Shown here: piece by piece, positions 1 through 5,215 of the stretch
Position numbering within the stretch: position 1 is the stretch's first letter
Layout of the letters: each line of letters begins with the position of its first letter
From: Anaerolineaceae bacterium UBA5224
GTDB taxonomy: Bacteria > Chloroflexota > Anaerolineae > Anaerolineales > Anaerolineaceae
Length of the DNA stretch: 5,215 bases
Direction of reading: 5' to 3'
Assembly (NCBI GenBank): GCA_002409365.1
Contig: DHUW01000026.1
Coordinates: forward strand, 2,304 to 7,518
Program-made: the position numbers and the translations under genes
The notes under the pieces: model-generated
Seen by the model: only the letters and a program-made list of their open reading frames with translations
Told to the model about the DNA's origin: nothing
Databases searched by the model: none

Positions 1-237
1 GGAGACCATTACGAGTATCGTACGGCATACCTTCTGTTCAGAGTAGGTTCTACAGGTTTGATTGAATCGTTCTATGTCCCTGTTGGTAACGATTATGTTG
101 AATTAGTTGAACCATTTGTGAAAGGTCCAGAAGATAACGAATTGTCAGAAACCCGGACGGGTCACATCAAACTGCGCCTTACCTCTCCCGACGAAATTCC
201 TCCCTTGGTATATGAGAGCTCGGGTCTTCTAAAGTAA
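1..237 (+). CDS. C-terminal end of an unrecognised protein (5' partial)
   Basis: Frame 1 is open from the first base of the window to a TAA at 235-237, giving the last 78 residues of a protein whose start lies outside. I do not recognise it. The visible part begins GDHYEYRTAYLLFRVGS and alternates short hydrophobic beta-like stretches (LLFRVG, IESFYVPVG, DYVELVEPF) with an acidic segment, and ends SSGLLK. There is no membrane segment, lipobox or cell-wall anchor in the visible part, so it looks like the soluble beta-rich end of a larger protein. Its AT-leaning codon use matches the two genes that follow on the same strand. The next gene starts 110 bases downstream. No clear hairpin terminator follows it, so read-through into the amidase gene is possible. 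The open frame, the plausible protein-like composition and the matching strand support coding. The function is unknown. Confidence 0.6.
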   Translation, partial: GDHYEYRTAYLLFRVGSTGLIESFYVPVGNDYVELVEPFVKGPEDNELSETRTGHIKLRLTSPDEIPPLVYESSGLLK

Positions 238-347
238 AAAATGTAAATGTTAATAGATTCTGTTGGCTTCTTACAAATCGTAGGTACGTGATAGATTTTT
301 GTTTACCCACAGGCATGGATTTCGAATAGACTTTTTGCGGAGGAAAT

Positions 348-986
348 ATGAAGCATAAAATTCGAATTCTTTCTATTAGTATAATTATATTGGCTGTGTT
401 CAGTGTATCAACTGCGATAGCAGGTTCTTACAATCGTACAAATGCGGTCAATTATGCAGACACCTGGGCACATGATCGCAATAGTGCATACAAAAGCTAT
501 GGTTCTGGTTGTGGGTGTACCGATTGTACAAATTATGTATCACAAGCTTTATATAATGGGGGCTACCCAATGAGAACAGGAAATTGGAATGTTGACAGCT
601 ACTTTGAATGGTGGTCAAGAATTTATTTATTCGTAAAGCAAAACTCCAAAACCTGGAGTGCAACAGATTGGTTTAATACATATTTAGCGCAATTTCCAAG
701 TGAGTTTCAATACGTTACTTCTTATACAAGTCTTTCTGGAGGTGACTTCTTTTTGCTAGACTTGACAGGAGATGGAATTCCTGACCATGCTAGATTCGTC
801 GTTGGTAATGGATATACAAGTACAAATCAGGCGGACTATACCAATGGTTGTGGCAGCAATGAACAAATTCCACCTCAGGTATACACACTATTAATAAATC
901 AACATTGTGTTGATCGAAAGCATGTGCTATGGAATTACAATCTCCCAAGCTCAACTGTGAGGTGGTATTACCATGTGACTTGGTAG
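348..986 (+). CDS. Secreted Amidase_6-type (putative amidase domain) protein
   Basis: This 212-residue protein has an N-terminal signal peptide: basic MKHK, a hydrophobic run, and a likely signal peptidase I site after A23-I24-A25. The mature part is almost entirely one putative amidase domain of the Amidase_6 family. Visible hallmarks are YNRTNAVNYADTW near residues 28-40, the nucleophile motif D59-C60-T-N-Y-V-S-Q, GGYPM at 71-75, a W-rich stretch near 84-108, and the loop D138-L-T-G-D-G-I-P-D-H147 leading into ARFVVG. By family analogy Cys60 and His147 are the catalytic pair. The end, QH187-region to RKHVLWNYN, also fits the family. Such proteins are thought to cleave amide bonds, probably in peptidoglycan, outside the membrane; the substrate here is unknown. 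The ATG at 348 follows GGAGG (339-343), a close but usable spacing. Extra cysteines (55, 57, 168, 187) are unusual. The partner gene begins 36 bases downstream. Confidence 0.88.
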   Translation: MKHKIRILSISIIILAVFSVSTAIAGSYNRTNAVNYADTWAHDRNSAYKSYGSGCGCTDCTNYVSQALYNGGYPMRTGNWNVDSYFEWWSRIYLFVKQNSKTWSATDWFNTYLAQFPSEFQYVTSYTSLSGGDFFLLDLTGDGIPDHARFVVGNGYTSTNQADYTNGCGSNEQIPPQVYTLLINQHCVDRKHVLWNYNLPSSTVRWYYHVTW

Positions 987-1022
987 CTGGATTGTTGTAG
1001 GCACATACGGAAGGAGAATACG

Positions 1023-1667
1023 ATGAATATAAAATTTTCGAAAAAAATAATTATGCTGGTAGCAATTCTTTTTATCGGGGTTTTTACTTGTTTTGTCCTA
1101 TTAAAGTCACCGATAAAATCATTAGCCTCCGCAGCAATTCCAAATAACGAAGACGCAAAGCTTATTCAGGAAGCTATTGAGTATAGTTACGTGTTAGAAA
1201 GCGAAGCTGCAACTACCTTTGATACCTCTAACTTTATAAAAGTTTTCGTAGATGATCAGAGAGGGGCTGAATTAAGTCAAGAGCAACTTGTATTTATGCA
1301 AAAAGTCACGAATCAACCCAACACCAGGTATTTTGGGTATCTGACTTACAAAACGGCCTATTACAATTGGTGGGCATATGGAGCAATCCAAATGGAGGAA
1401 CTACAATCAAAGGCAATAAATGAAAATCGGCCAATTACAAAAGAAGATATACAAAAAATCATCGAAGCAAGTGCTGGATTAATCCCACCGTCAAGGTCTG
1501 AGGGTGATGAGGACAAGCCTTTGATAAGATTCCATAGTCTGACAATCAGTGGAGATGTCGCAACTGTTACCTATGATGATGGACCACGTACAAATGAGTC
1601 AACACTAGTGAAAATCGAGGGATCTTGGTATATTGCAGGGAATACAATATTGTCTTTACACCTTTAA
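1023..1667 (+). CDS. Membrane-anchored or secreted protein with NTF2-like C-terminus, amidase partner
   Basis: This 214-residue protein begins with a basic stretch (MNIKFSKK) and a hydrophobic segment at about residues 9-28, which acts as either a signal peptide or an uncleaved anchor. SLASAA at 33-38 offers a possible cleavage site. The middle (about 44-155) is mostly helical, with paired aromatics YYNWWAYG at 113-120. The end (about 168-214) has the beta pattern SLTISGDVATVTYDDG, then LVKIEGSWYIAG, as in NTF2/SnoaL-like sheets. Similar regions precede the amidase domain in longer Amidase_6 proteins, from what I know of that family, so I infer that this is a detached accessory domain. It has no catalytic motif of its own. 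AAGGAG (1011-1016), six bases before the ATG, is an ideal ribosome binding site. The 36-base gap after the amidase gene suggests co-transcription. It could alternatively be an inhibitor or immunity partner of the amidase. The domain assignment is moderate and the role is inferred. Confidence 0.75.
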   Translation: MNIKFSKKIIMLVAILFIGVFTCFVLLKSPIKSLASAAIPNNEDAKLIQEAIEYSYVLESEAATTFDTSNFIKVFVDDQRGAELSQEQLVFMQKVTNQPNTRYFGYLTYKTAYYNWWAYGAIQMEELQSKAINENRPITKEDIQKIIEASAGLIPPSRSEGDEDKPLIRFHSLTISGDVATVTYDDGPRTNESTLVKIEGSWYIAGNTILSLHL

Positions 1668-1938
1668 TATCGGCTTAAAAGTAGGTAGCCTGTCAGGGTA
1701 GGGGAAGTAATCCTAACGAGTTACCTTATCTGAGAGGAGGCGGTGTCTCTGATGTTGTTGCCATATGTTCGGTCTCTCGCTTGGGAATATTACCCGTCCT
1801 GTCACCCAGGTTACATTTTGGAAGATAGACCTCACCAAAAAGGTCTCTTTAACAATTGTTCTTTAAAAAACATTCCTAGAAGGCTATCCAAAGCTGAACT
1901 TAGCTAGGTTTCTCTAATTAATCTTAGGTTGAGGTTAA

Positions 1939-2116
1939 CAATTTGAGAAGCAAAAAGGTTTATGCCATTCAGGGACTTCTAGCTATCTGATGTATCGGTC
2001 AATAGGAACAGGTGTCCTTAGGGTTGTTGATACCGACGGAAAAAAATGGAAGTAAATACTTATATCAAAGTGATTATCAGGGGCCTGCGCCAGAAGGACC
2101 CTGTGCGTTAAACTAA
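1939..2116 (+). pseudogene. Possible frameshifted 3' end of a decayed gene
   Basis: A frame open from 1939 reads through IGTGVLRVVDTDGKK and meets TAA at 2053-2055, directly after a run of seven A (2040-2046). Removing one A from that run lets the frame continue as DGKNGSKYLYQSD, then YQGPAPEGPCALN, to a TAA at 2114-2116. The joined reading has balanced, protein-like composition on both sides of the run, which is why I suspect an ancestral gene broken by slippage. No start codon with a ribosome binding site is visible, and stops upstream of 1939 mean that the front is missing or also broken. I recognise no family. A sequencing or assembly error in the homopolymer would give the same picture. 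The next gene's ribosome binding site begins about 17 bases beyond its stop. Confidence 0.35.
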
Positions 2117-2132
2117 TATGACTTAAACGATC

Positions 2133-2140
2133 AGAAGGAG
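2133..2140 (+). promoter_or_regulatory. Ribosome binding site with unusually short spacing to the ATG
   Basis: AGAAGGAG lies just before the PDZ lipoprotein gene, but only two bases (AT) separate its last G from the ATG at 2143. The next codon is TTG (2146-2148), which would sit five bases from the same site. Initiation at TTG is therefore possible and would remove only the first residue. Either start leaves the signal peptide and lipobox intact. Confidence 0.5.
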
Positions 2141-2142
2141 AT

Positions 2143-2607
2143 ATGTTGAATAAAAAGAAAATTTACACACTTATTGAAACTTCGTTACTTATCATATTCT
2201 TGGTAACGGGGTGTGTTTCGCAAAACTCGACAAAAAATATTCCTGATCAAAGCGAAGAAACAAAAATAGTAGCATATGCTTTGTACCCAGAGCCAGTCCT
2301 TGGGATTGTTATTGATAGCGATGGAAAAATCCTGCATGTTGAACCTGGAAGCGCCGCGGAGAGAGCCGGCCTTGTCTCCGGCGACATCCTGATCAGCATA
2401 GATAGCATTTCAGTTAACTCAGAAAGGGATAAAGTTCGGGACTTGATCCGGTCAAACACAGAAGAAATGAAGATGGAAATCCAATACCAAAGAGGAGAAA
2501 ACGTTATTGTTACTCAGATCACGCCCTCTCAGAAAATACAACAGTCTGATGACCAGGCACCCAAGCTTACACCGACACCAGTATTGCCTCCTGAAGATTA
2601 TCTTTAA
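2143..2607 (+). CDS. Lipoprotein with a single PDZ domain
   Basis: This 154-residue protein has a lipoprotein signal peptide: basic NKKK at 3-6, a hydrophobic core at about 14-21, and the lipobox V21-T22-G23-C24. Cys24 would be lipidated and hold the protein on the outer face of the membrane. After a short polar linker comes one PDZ domain at about residues 50-128. It has the binding-loop segment LGIVI at 53-57, the conserved PGSAAERAGL then SGDILISID at 68-87, and a closing strand near MEIQYQRGE. The tail is rich in T and P (TPTPVLPP) and looks disordered. Family knowledge says such PDZ domains bind C-terminal or internal peptide ends and are usually fused to HtrA, S41 or S2P proteases. Here no protease domain is present, so a scaffold or regulatory binder is inferred. 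The start has an oddly close ribosome binding site. The DNA of residues 67-86 is about 63% GC between flanks of about 32-35%. A hairpin follows six bases after the stop. Confidence 0.85.
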   Translation: MLNKKKIYTLIETSLLIIFLVTGCVSQNSTKNIPDQSEETKIVAYALYPEPVLGIVIDSDGKILHVEPGSAAERAGLVSGDILISIDSISVNSERDKVRDLIRSNTEEMKMEIQYQRGENVIVTQITPSQKIQQSDDQAPKLTPTPVLPPEDYL

Positions 2608-2612
2608 TTGAT

Positions 2613-2642
2613 AAGCCTTCCGGCATTACAACCGGAAGGCTT
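2613..2642. terminator. Hairpin between converging genes, probable bidirectional terminator
   Basis: AAGCCTTCCGG (2613-2623) and CCGGAAGGCTT (2632-2642) form a perfect 11-base-pair stem with an eight-base loop. It starts six bases after the stop of the PDZ lipoprotein gene and lies about 24 bases beyond the stop of the minus-strand gene, so it could end transcription from both sides. Neither side has a clean run of T after the stem (TTGGCATTTA on +, ATCAATTAAA on -). Its efficiency as an intrinsic terminator is therefore uncertain, and it may act mainly as an mRNA 3' end stabiliser. Confidence 0.7.
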
Positions 2643-2665
2643 GGCATTTACAAAACAATATAGCT

Positions 2666-5215
2666 TTAGCTTATCTCTACCTCCTTTAGGTTTGCTCTAC
2701 TCTCCAGACGCTCATCGGTATCGGCTTTTCCAGCTCGAAGCCGATCACGGATAGATTGTTTCTCTGTAACACAATCCCGCTTGTCCAGGTGGTGGGTCAC
2801 CTGAACCCGGCTGTCCTGATCATCAATGTCCGCCCGTTCCGGGGAACCGTCATGGTCGAGATCCTTATCAGCAACTTTCTCAGGACTGTAGCTGGATAGT
2901 TGGGGAAACTCAAGCACTTGAGGATTAGAGCTGAGGTTCATTTGCAGCCTGCTCTCTTGCACGTAAGCGACGACATCCGCATAGTAAGCCGTGAGTGCCT
3001 CGCGTTTTTCTTCTGCAACCGTGGGTAAACTTGCCTGGTAATTTTCTGTACGCTCCTGGACGAAGGTGAGGGCTTGGTGCTGTTGAAAATAAGGCAAAAC
3101 TTCATCCCGGACGCTTTGTAAGGCGTTCTGATCAACAGAAAACTCCGTTTCTCCCAAGGCCTTGAGTGCCTTTTGCCTGGAGCGGTCTGAGAGCGCGCTT
3201 TCTAGCTGAGCTTGCATGTGGTGAGAGAGCGTTCCTTCTCCTGCACCAATTTCCTGCCTGCCGGAGTAAATTTCCGGAATGCCTTCCTTGATGTATTCGA
3301 TGCGGAAATCAGTGCTGTAGGTGAGAGGTCCGGCATAGTCGGAGCGTTGCCGGTCAATCGCCTGGCGTTGATCGAGCCTTTCCATCAGGCGGCTGGCTTG
3401 TGAGAGCGGCATGCTCATCCCATCCGGGATCTCTGCATGGCGACTGTGGCTGAAAGTCACCAGCGGCTCACTGATCCGCAAGCTCTGTAACTTTTCCTCG
3501 GCTTCCTGGGTCAGCAGGGTGGCTGTGACTCCATCTCGACCAGCCTCACTCAATGAGAGGTCTTTGGCTGCATCCAGCATCAGGTCCGGTTCAGAAAGCA
3601 AACCAGTAGATACGGGCTGCTGCATGGCATCCTGAAGCTGATACTGCACTTCAGATCCTTCCCGCAGGAGGGAGAGCGTTTCTCCGTTTGCGAGCACGTA
3701 GGTGGCTGAAGGCTCCTGGATTTCGCCGATCTGCTGCAAAAGCTTTGCTGCCTTGGTAGTATAGGGACTGGCATCCTCCCGAACAATACCTTCCAGCCAG
3801 GGTCGAATAGCCTCAGCATTCCTAAGTTCGTTGTTTTCGAGGCTGAGTTCACCCTGAGGGAGCGGTTCAAACGAATAATCCTGTAGTGCTTCAGCCAAGG
3901 CAGCCACCTTGCTGTTAACCGCCTTGACCGCCGTCTCTCTTGTTCTAGGGACTTCCTGATCGCGCTGGTTTTGCAGGCTCAGCAGTTTGTCGTCAATAGA
4001 AGTGATCAGATTGGACGCGGTATCCCGGATAGTTTGCAGGGAGGCTTTAAGTTCAGAGAGTTCCTTGCCACTGCTCCATCCGGCAAGATAACCAAAGCTG
4101 TTATCCGCGGTTTCAATCCCATAATACTGGCAGACGGCATAGGCAATACTTTCTGCCTCAACCTCCTGCGTGCGCTGATCCTTCTCTATTTCTGTTCCTT
4201 TGGACCCCCTTTGTTGGGGATCACGGTCATGCAGCTTGGCATGTGAGATCTCATGGATGGCGGTTGCCAGGGTCTGAATCTCACTCATGCCTTGGCGCAA
4301 AGCAATTATCTTGTCCTTCAGATGGTAATAGCCATCCTTGCCTGCTTTCATTGCCTTGAACTCGATCGGCACCGGTGAGACCGCTTGCAAGGATTCAAAC
4401 AGCAGATCATAATCCCGTACGTTACCTTCCAGTTCTTTGGCCAGGGTGGGCAGCTCCCTGCCTTCGGTTTGTGAGACATCAAAAACCGGGACTACCCGAA
4501 AGCGCTTCACAGTTACTTCCTGTTCTTCCAAAACCGGATTGCCGTGACTATCCAGAACAGGTTTTTTGGAGATTGGGTCGATTTTTTCTTTTTCAACCAG
4601 GCGTTTTTCCTCAACAGGAGCGATAATGCGAATGGCCTTCTCGCCTTTAAGGACGTTGCGTTCAAACCTCTTTTGCCAAGCATGATAGCCGGCAACCAGT
4701 GAGGCTTCCGGGTTTTGCATCGCAATCAAAACTGTGTTGTTTAGGCTGTAGCGATGGAAGCGGGACATCACCTTGAGGTAATCTTCATACTTACCGCTGC
4801 TGAAGATTTCCTGGATGCCTTCTTCCAATTTTGCGGTAATCTCATCTAGGGCTTTGTCCTTGTCCTCGACATCCATTGTCTTTTCAGCGAGACTGAGTCC
4901 TGCGTCATAATGAGTGTTTTGTTCCAGAATGCCATGTGCCCGGAACGAATAGACCGCATCTCGATTGAGACCGGTAATGATAATGTGATCAACCACAGGA
5001 ATCCCAAGCATTTCACCTGCCTCCTTGAGGGCTTTGGTTGCCGCCAGGTCCTCATCACTGGGTGTCAGCTCTCCTGAAGGATGATTGTGACAAAGCAAAA
5101 CCGAAACAGCCTTGTTCAGGATTGCATTGCGGAAAATCTCCCTTGGGTGAATCACGGAACTGTTGATTGTCCCCACTGTGACCTGCTCATAATCGATGAC
5201 TCTGTTCTTGGTATT
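2666..5215 (-). CDS. RadC/JAMM - ArdC/LtrC-like - LPD25-like polyvalent protein of a mobile element (5' partial)
   Basis: The frame is open from the window edge (beginning NTKNRVIDYEQVT) to TAA at 2666-2668, giving 849 visible residues. A GTG at 5174-5176 is internal, because the RadC homology continues upstream of it. Residues 1 to about 100 are the end of a RadC-type JAMM domain with H43-N-H45, S53 and D56 in the pattern HxHx7SxxD, then VVDHIIITG and YSFRAHGIL. About 118-248 resembles the ArdC/DUF1738 N-terminal DNA-binding region (KVMSRFHRYSLNNTVLI, GYHAWQKR). About 315-365 has a zinc peptidase motif H321-E-I-S-H325 with E353/E355 in a following helix, as in LtrC and ImmA/IrrE-like proteins. 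About 583-673 resembles LPD25 (MPLSQASRLMERLD, IYSGRQEIGAGEG). The end has DKDLDHDGSPERAD (783-796) and the basic SIRDRLRAGKA. Such proteins accompany conjugative DNA and are linked to antirestriction; cleavage activity is not shown here. Sampled GC is 52-62%, well above the left-hand genes. Confidence 0.88.
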   Translation of the reverse strand, partial: NTKNRVIDYEQVTVGTINSSVIHPREIFRNAILNKAVSVLLCHNHPSGELTPSDEDLAATKALKEAGEMLGIPVVDHIIITGLNRDAVYSFRAHGILEQNTHYDAGLSLAEKTMDVEDKDKALDEITAKLEEGIQEIFSSGKYEDYLKVMSRFHRYSLNNTVLIAMQNPEASLVAGYHAWQKRFERNVLKGEKAIRIIAPVEEKRLVEKEKIDPISKKPVLDSHGNPVLEEQEVTVKRFRVVPVFDVSQTEGRELPTLAKELEGNVRDYDLLFESLQAVSPVPIEFKAMKAGKDGYYHLKDKIIALRQGMSEIQTLATAIHEISHAKLHDRDPQQRGSKGTEIEKDQRTQEVEAESIAYAVCQYYGIETADNSFGYLAGWSSGKELSELKASLQTIRDTASNLITSIDDKLLSLQNQRDQEVPRTRETAVKAVNSKVAALAEALQDYSFEPLPQGELSLENNELRNAEAIRPWLEGIVREDASPYTTKAAKLLQQIGEIQEPSATYVLANGETLSLLREGSEVQYQLQDAMQQPVSTGLLSEPDLMLDAAKDLSLSEAGRDGVTATLLTQEAEEKLQSLRISEPLVTFSHSRHAEIPDGMSMPLSQASRLMERLDQRQAIDRQRSDYAGPLTYSTDFRIEYIKEGIPEIYSGRQEIGAGEGTLSHHMQAQLESALSDRSRQKALKALGETEFSVDQNALQSVRDEVLPYFQQHQALTFVQERTENYQASLPTVAEEKREALTAYYADVVAYVQESRLQMNLSSNPQVLEFPQLSSYSPEKVADKDLDHDGSPERADIDDQDSRVQVTHHLDKRDCVTEKQSIRDRLRAGKADTDERLESRANLKEVEIS

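Larger units (their letters stand above)
1668..2142. other. 475-base stretch without a convincing intact gene
   Basis: All forward frames and much of the reverse strand were read. No frame longer than about 50 codons is open. Two short overlapping forward frames exist: ATG 1752 to TAG 1907 (51 codons, GAGGAGG at 1734-1740 but 11 bases from the ATG), and ATG 1765 to TAA 1866 (33 codons, ending in the beta-like KKVSLTIVL). Neither resembles a known protein, and at most one could be real. The stretch also holds a perfect 10-base palindrome AACAATTGTT (1851-1860), a weak AGACC/GGTCT hairpin (1827-1831 with 1842-1846) and CCTAG/CTAGG arms (1875-1879 with 1904-1908). The right end carries the gene remnant listed separately. 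I could not identify a promoter with good -35 and -10 boxes at a proper spacing. Decayed gene remains or an unrecognised RNA are both possible. Confidence 0.5.

Noticed and set aside
271..299. TTACAA (271-276) with TAGATT (292-297) as a promoter for the amidase gene
   Set aside because: The boxes match consensus poorly and the spacing is only 15 bases, so it is no better than chance in AT-rich DNA.
448..663. 71-codon minus-strand frame opposite the amidase gene
   Set aside because: It is fully antisense to a gene with clear catalytic motifs, and its composition (many His, Asn, Tyr) is that of a shadow frame.
1689..1804. Direct repeat CCTGTCA at 1689-1695 and 1798-1804
   Set aside because: Seven bases repeated once over about 110 bases is expected by chance, and the flanks do not match.
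1827..1850. AGACC/GGTCT hairpin as an intrinsic terminator for the amidase operon
   Set aside because: The stem is only five base pairs with a ten-base loop, is not followed by a T run, and lies 160 bases past the stop.
1765..1866. 33-codon forward frame ending KKVSLTIVL as a small gene
   Set aside because: No ribosome binding site at the right distance, very short, and overlapped by the 1752 frame; kept only as part of the gap description.
1752..1907. 51-codon forward frame (MLLPYVRSLAW...) as a small gene
   Set aside because: The GAGGAGG site is 11 bases away, the frame overlaps another equally plausible frame (1765-1866), and no family or export signal is recognisable.
2938..5058. Several 60-96 codon frames on both strands inside 2938-5058 as separate genes
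   Set aside because: They all lie within the long minus-strand frame, have no family features, and are out-of-frame shadows of it.
5174..5176. GTG as the start of the RadC-ArdC protein
   Set aside because: The frame continues upstream with the RadC-like NTKNRVIDYEQVT to the window edge, so the true start lies outside and this codon is an internal valine.

Overview
The window is a bacterial accessory region with two parts of different base composition, meeting tail to tail at a strong hairpin (2613-2642). Sampled blocks on the left (1 to about 2610, genes on +) are AT-rich, about 32-37% GC, and carry small secreted or lipid-anchored proteins with purine-rich ribosome binding sites. Sampled blocks on the right (2666 to the end, on -) are about 52-62% GC and carry one long open frame of the kind found on conjugative elements and plasmids. 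The mix suggests a Gram-positive-type host such as Clostridia, or a Chloroflexi relative, with an integrated or plasmid-borne mobile element. The taxon cannot be fixed from this sequence alone.

Layout from left to right: the 3' end of an unrecognised gene (1-237); a secreted Amidase_6-type cysteine amidase (348-986); 36 bases further on, a membrane-anchored or secreted protein with an NTF2-like C-terminal end (1023-1667); 475 bases without a convincing intact gene (1668-2142), holding what looks like the frameshifted end of a decayed gene; a short lipoprotein with a single PDZ domain (2143-2607); a hairpin serving two converging genes; and, on the minus strand, a polyvalent protein open through the window edge (2666-5215). 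This last protein joins a RadC/JAMM domain, an ArdC/LtrC-like antirestriction region with a zinc peptidase motif HEISH, an LPD25-like region and a DxDxDG tail.

The amidase and its neighbour probably form one transcription unit. Together they resemble the two halves of single-chain Amidase_6 proteins, so they may be a split version that works outside the membrane on peptidoglycan or another amide substrate. The PDZ lipoprotein has no protease domain and probably binds peptides or partners at the cell surface. The RadC-ArdC protein belongs to the establishment and host-defence-evasion toolkit of conjugative elements and has no evident functional link to the secreted proteins. No RNA gene, CRISPR array, insertion sequence or attachment site could be supported.
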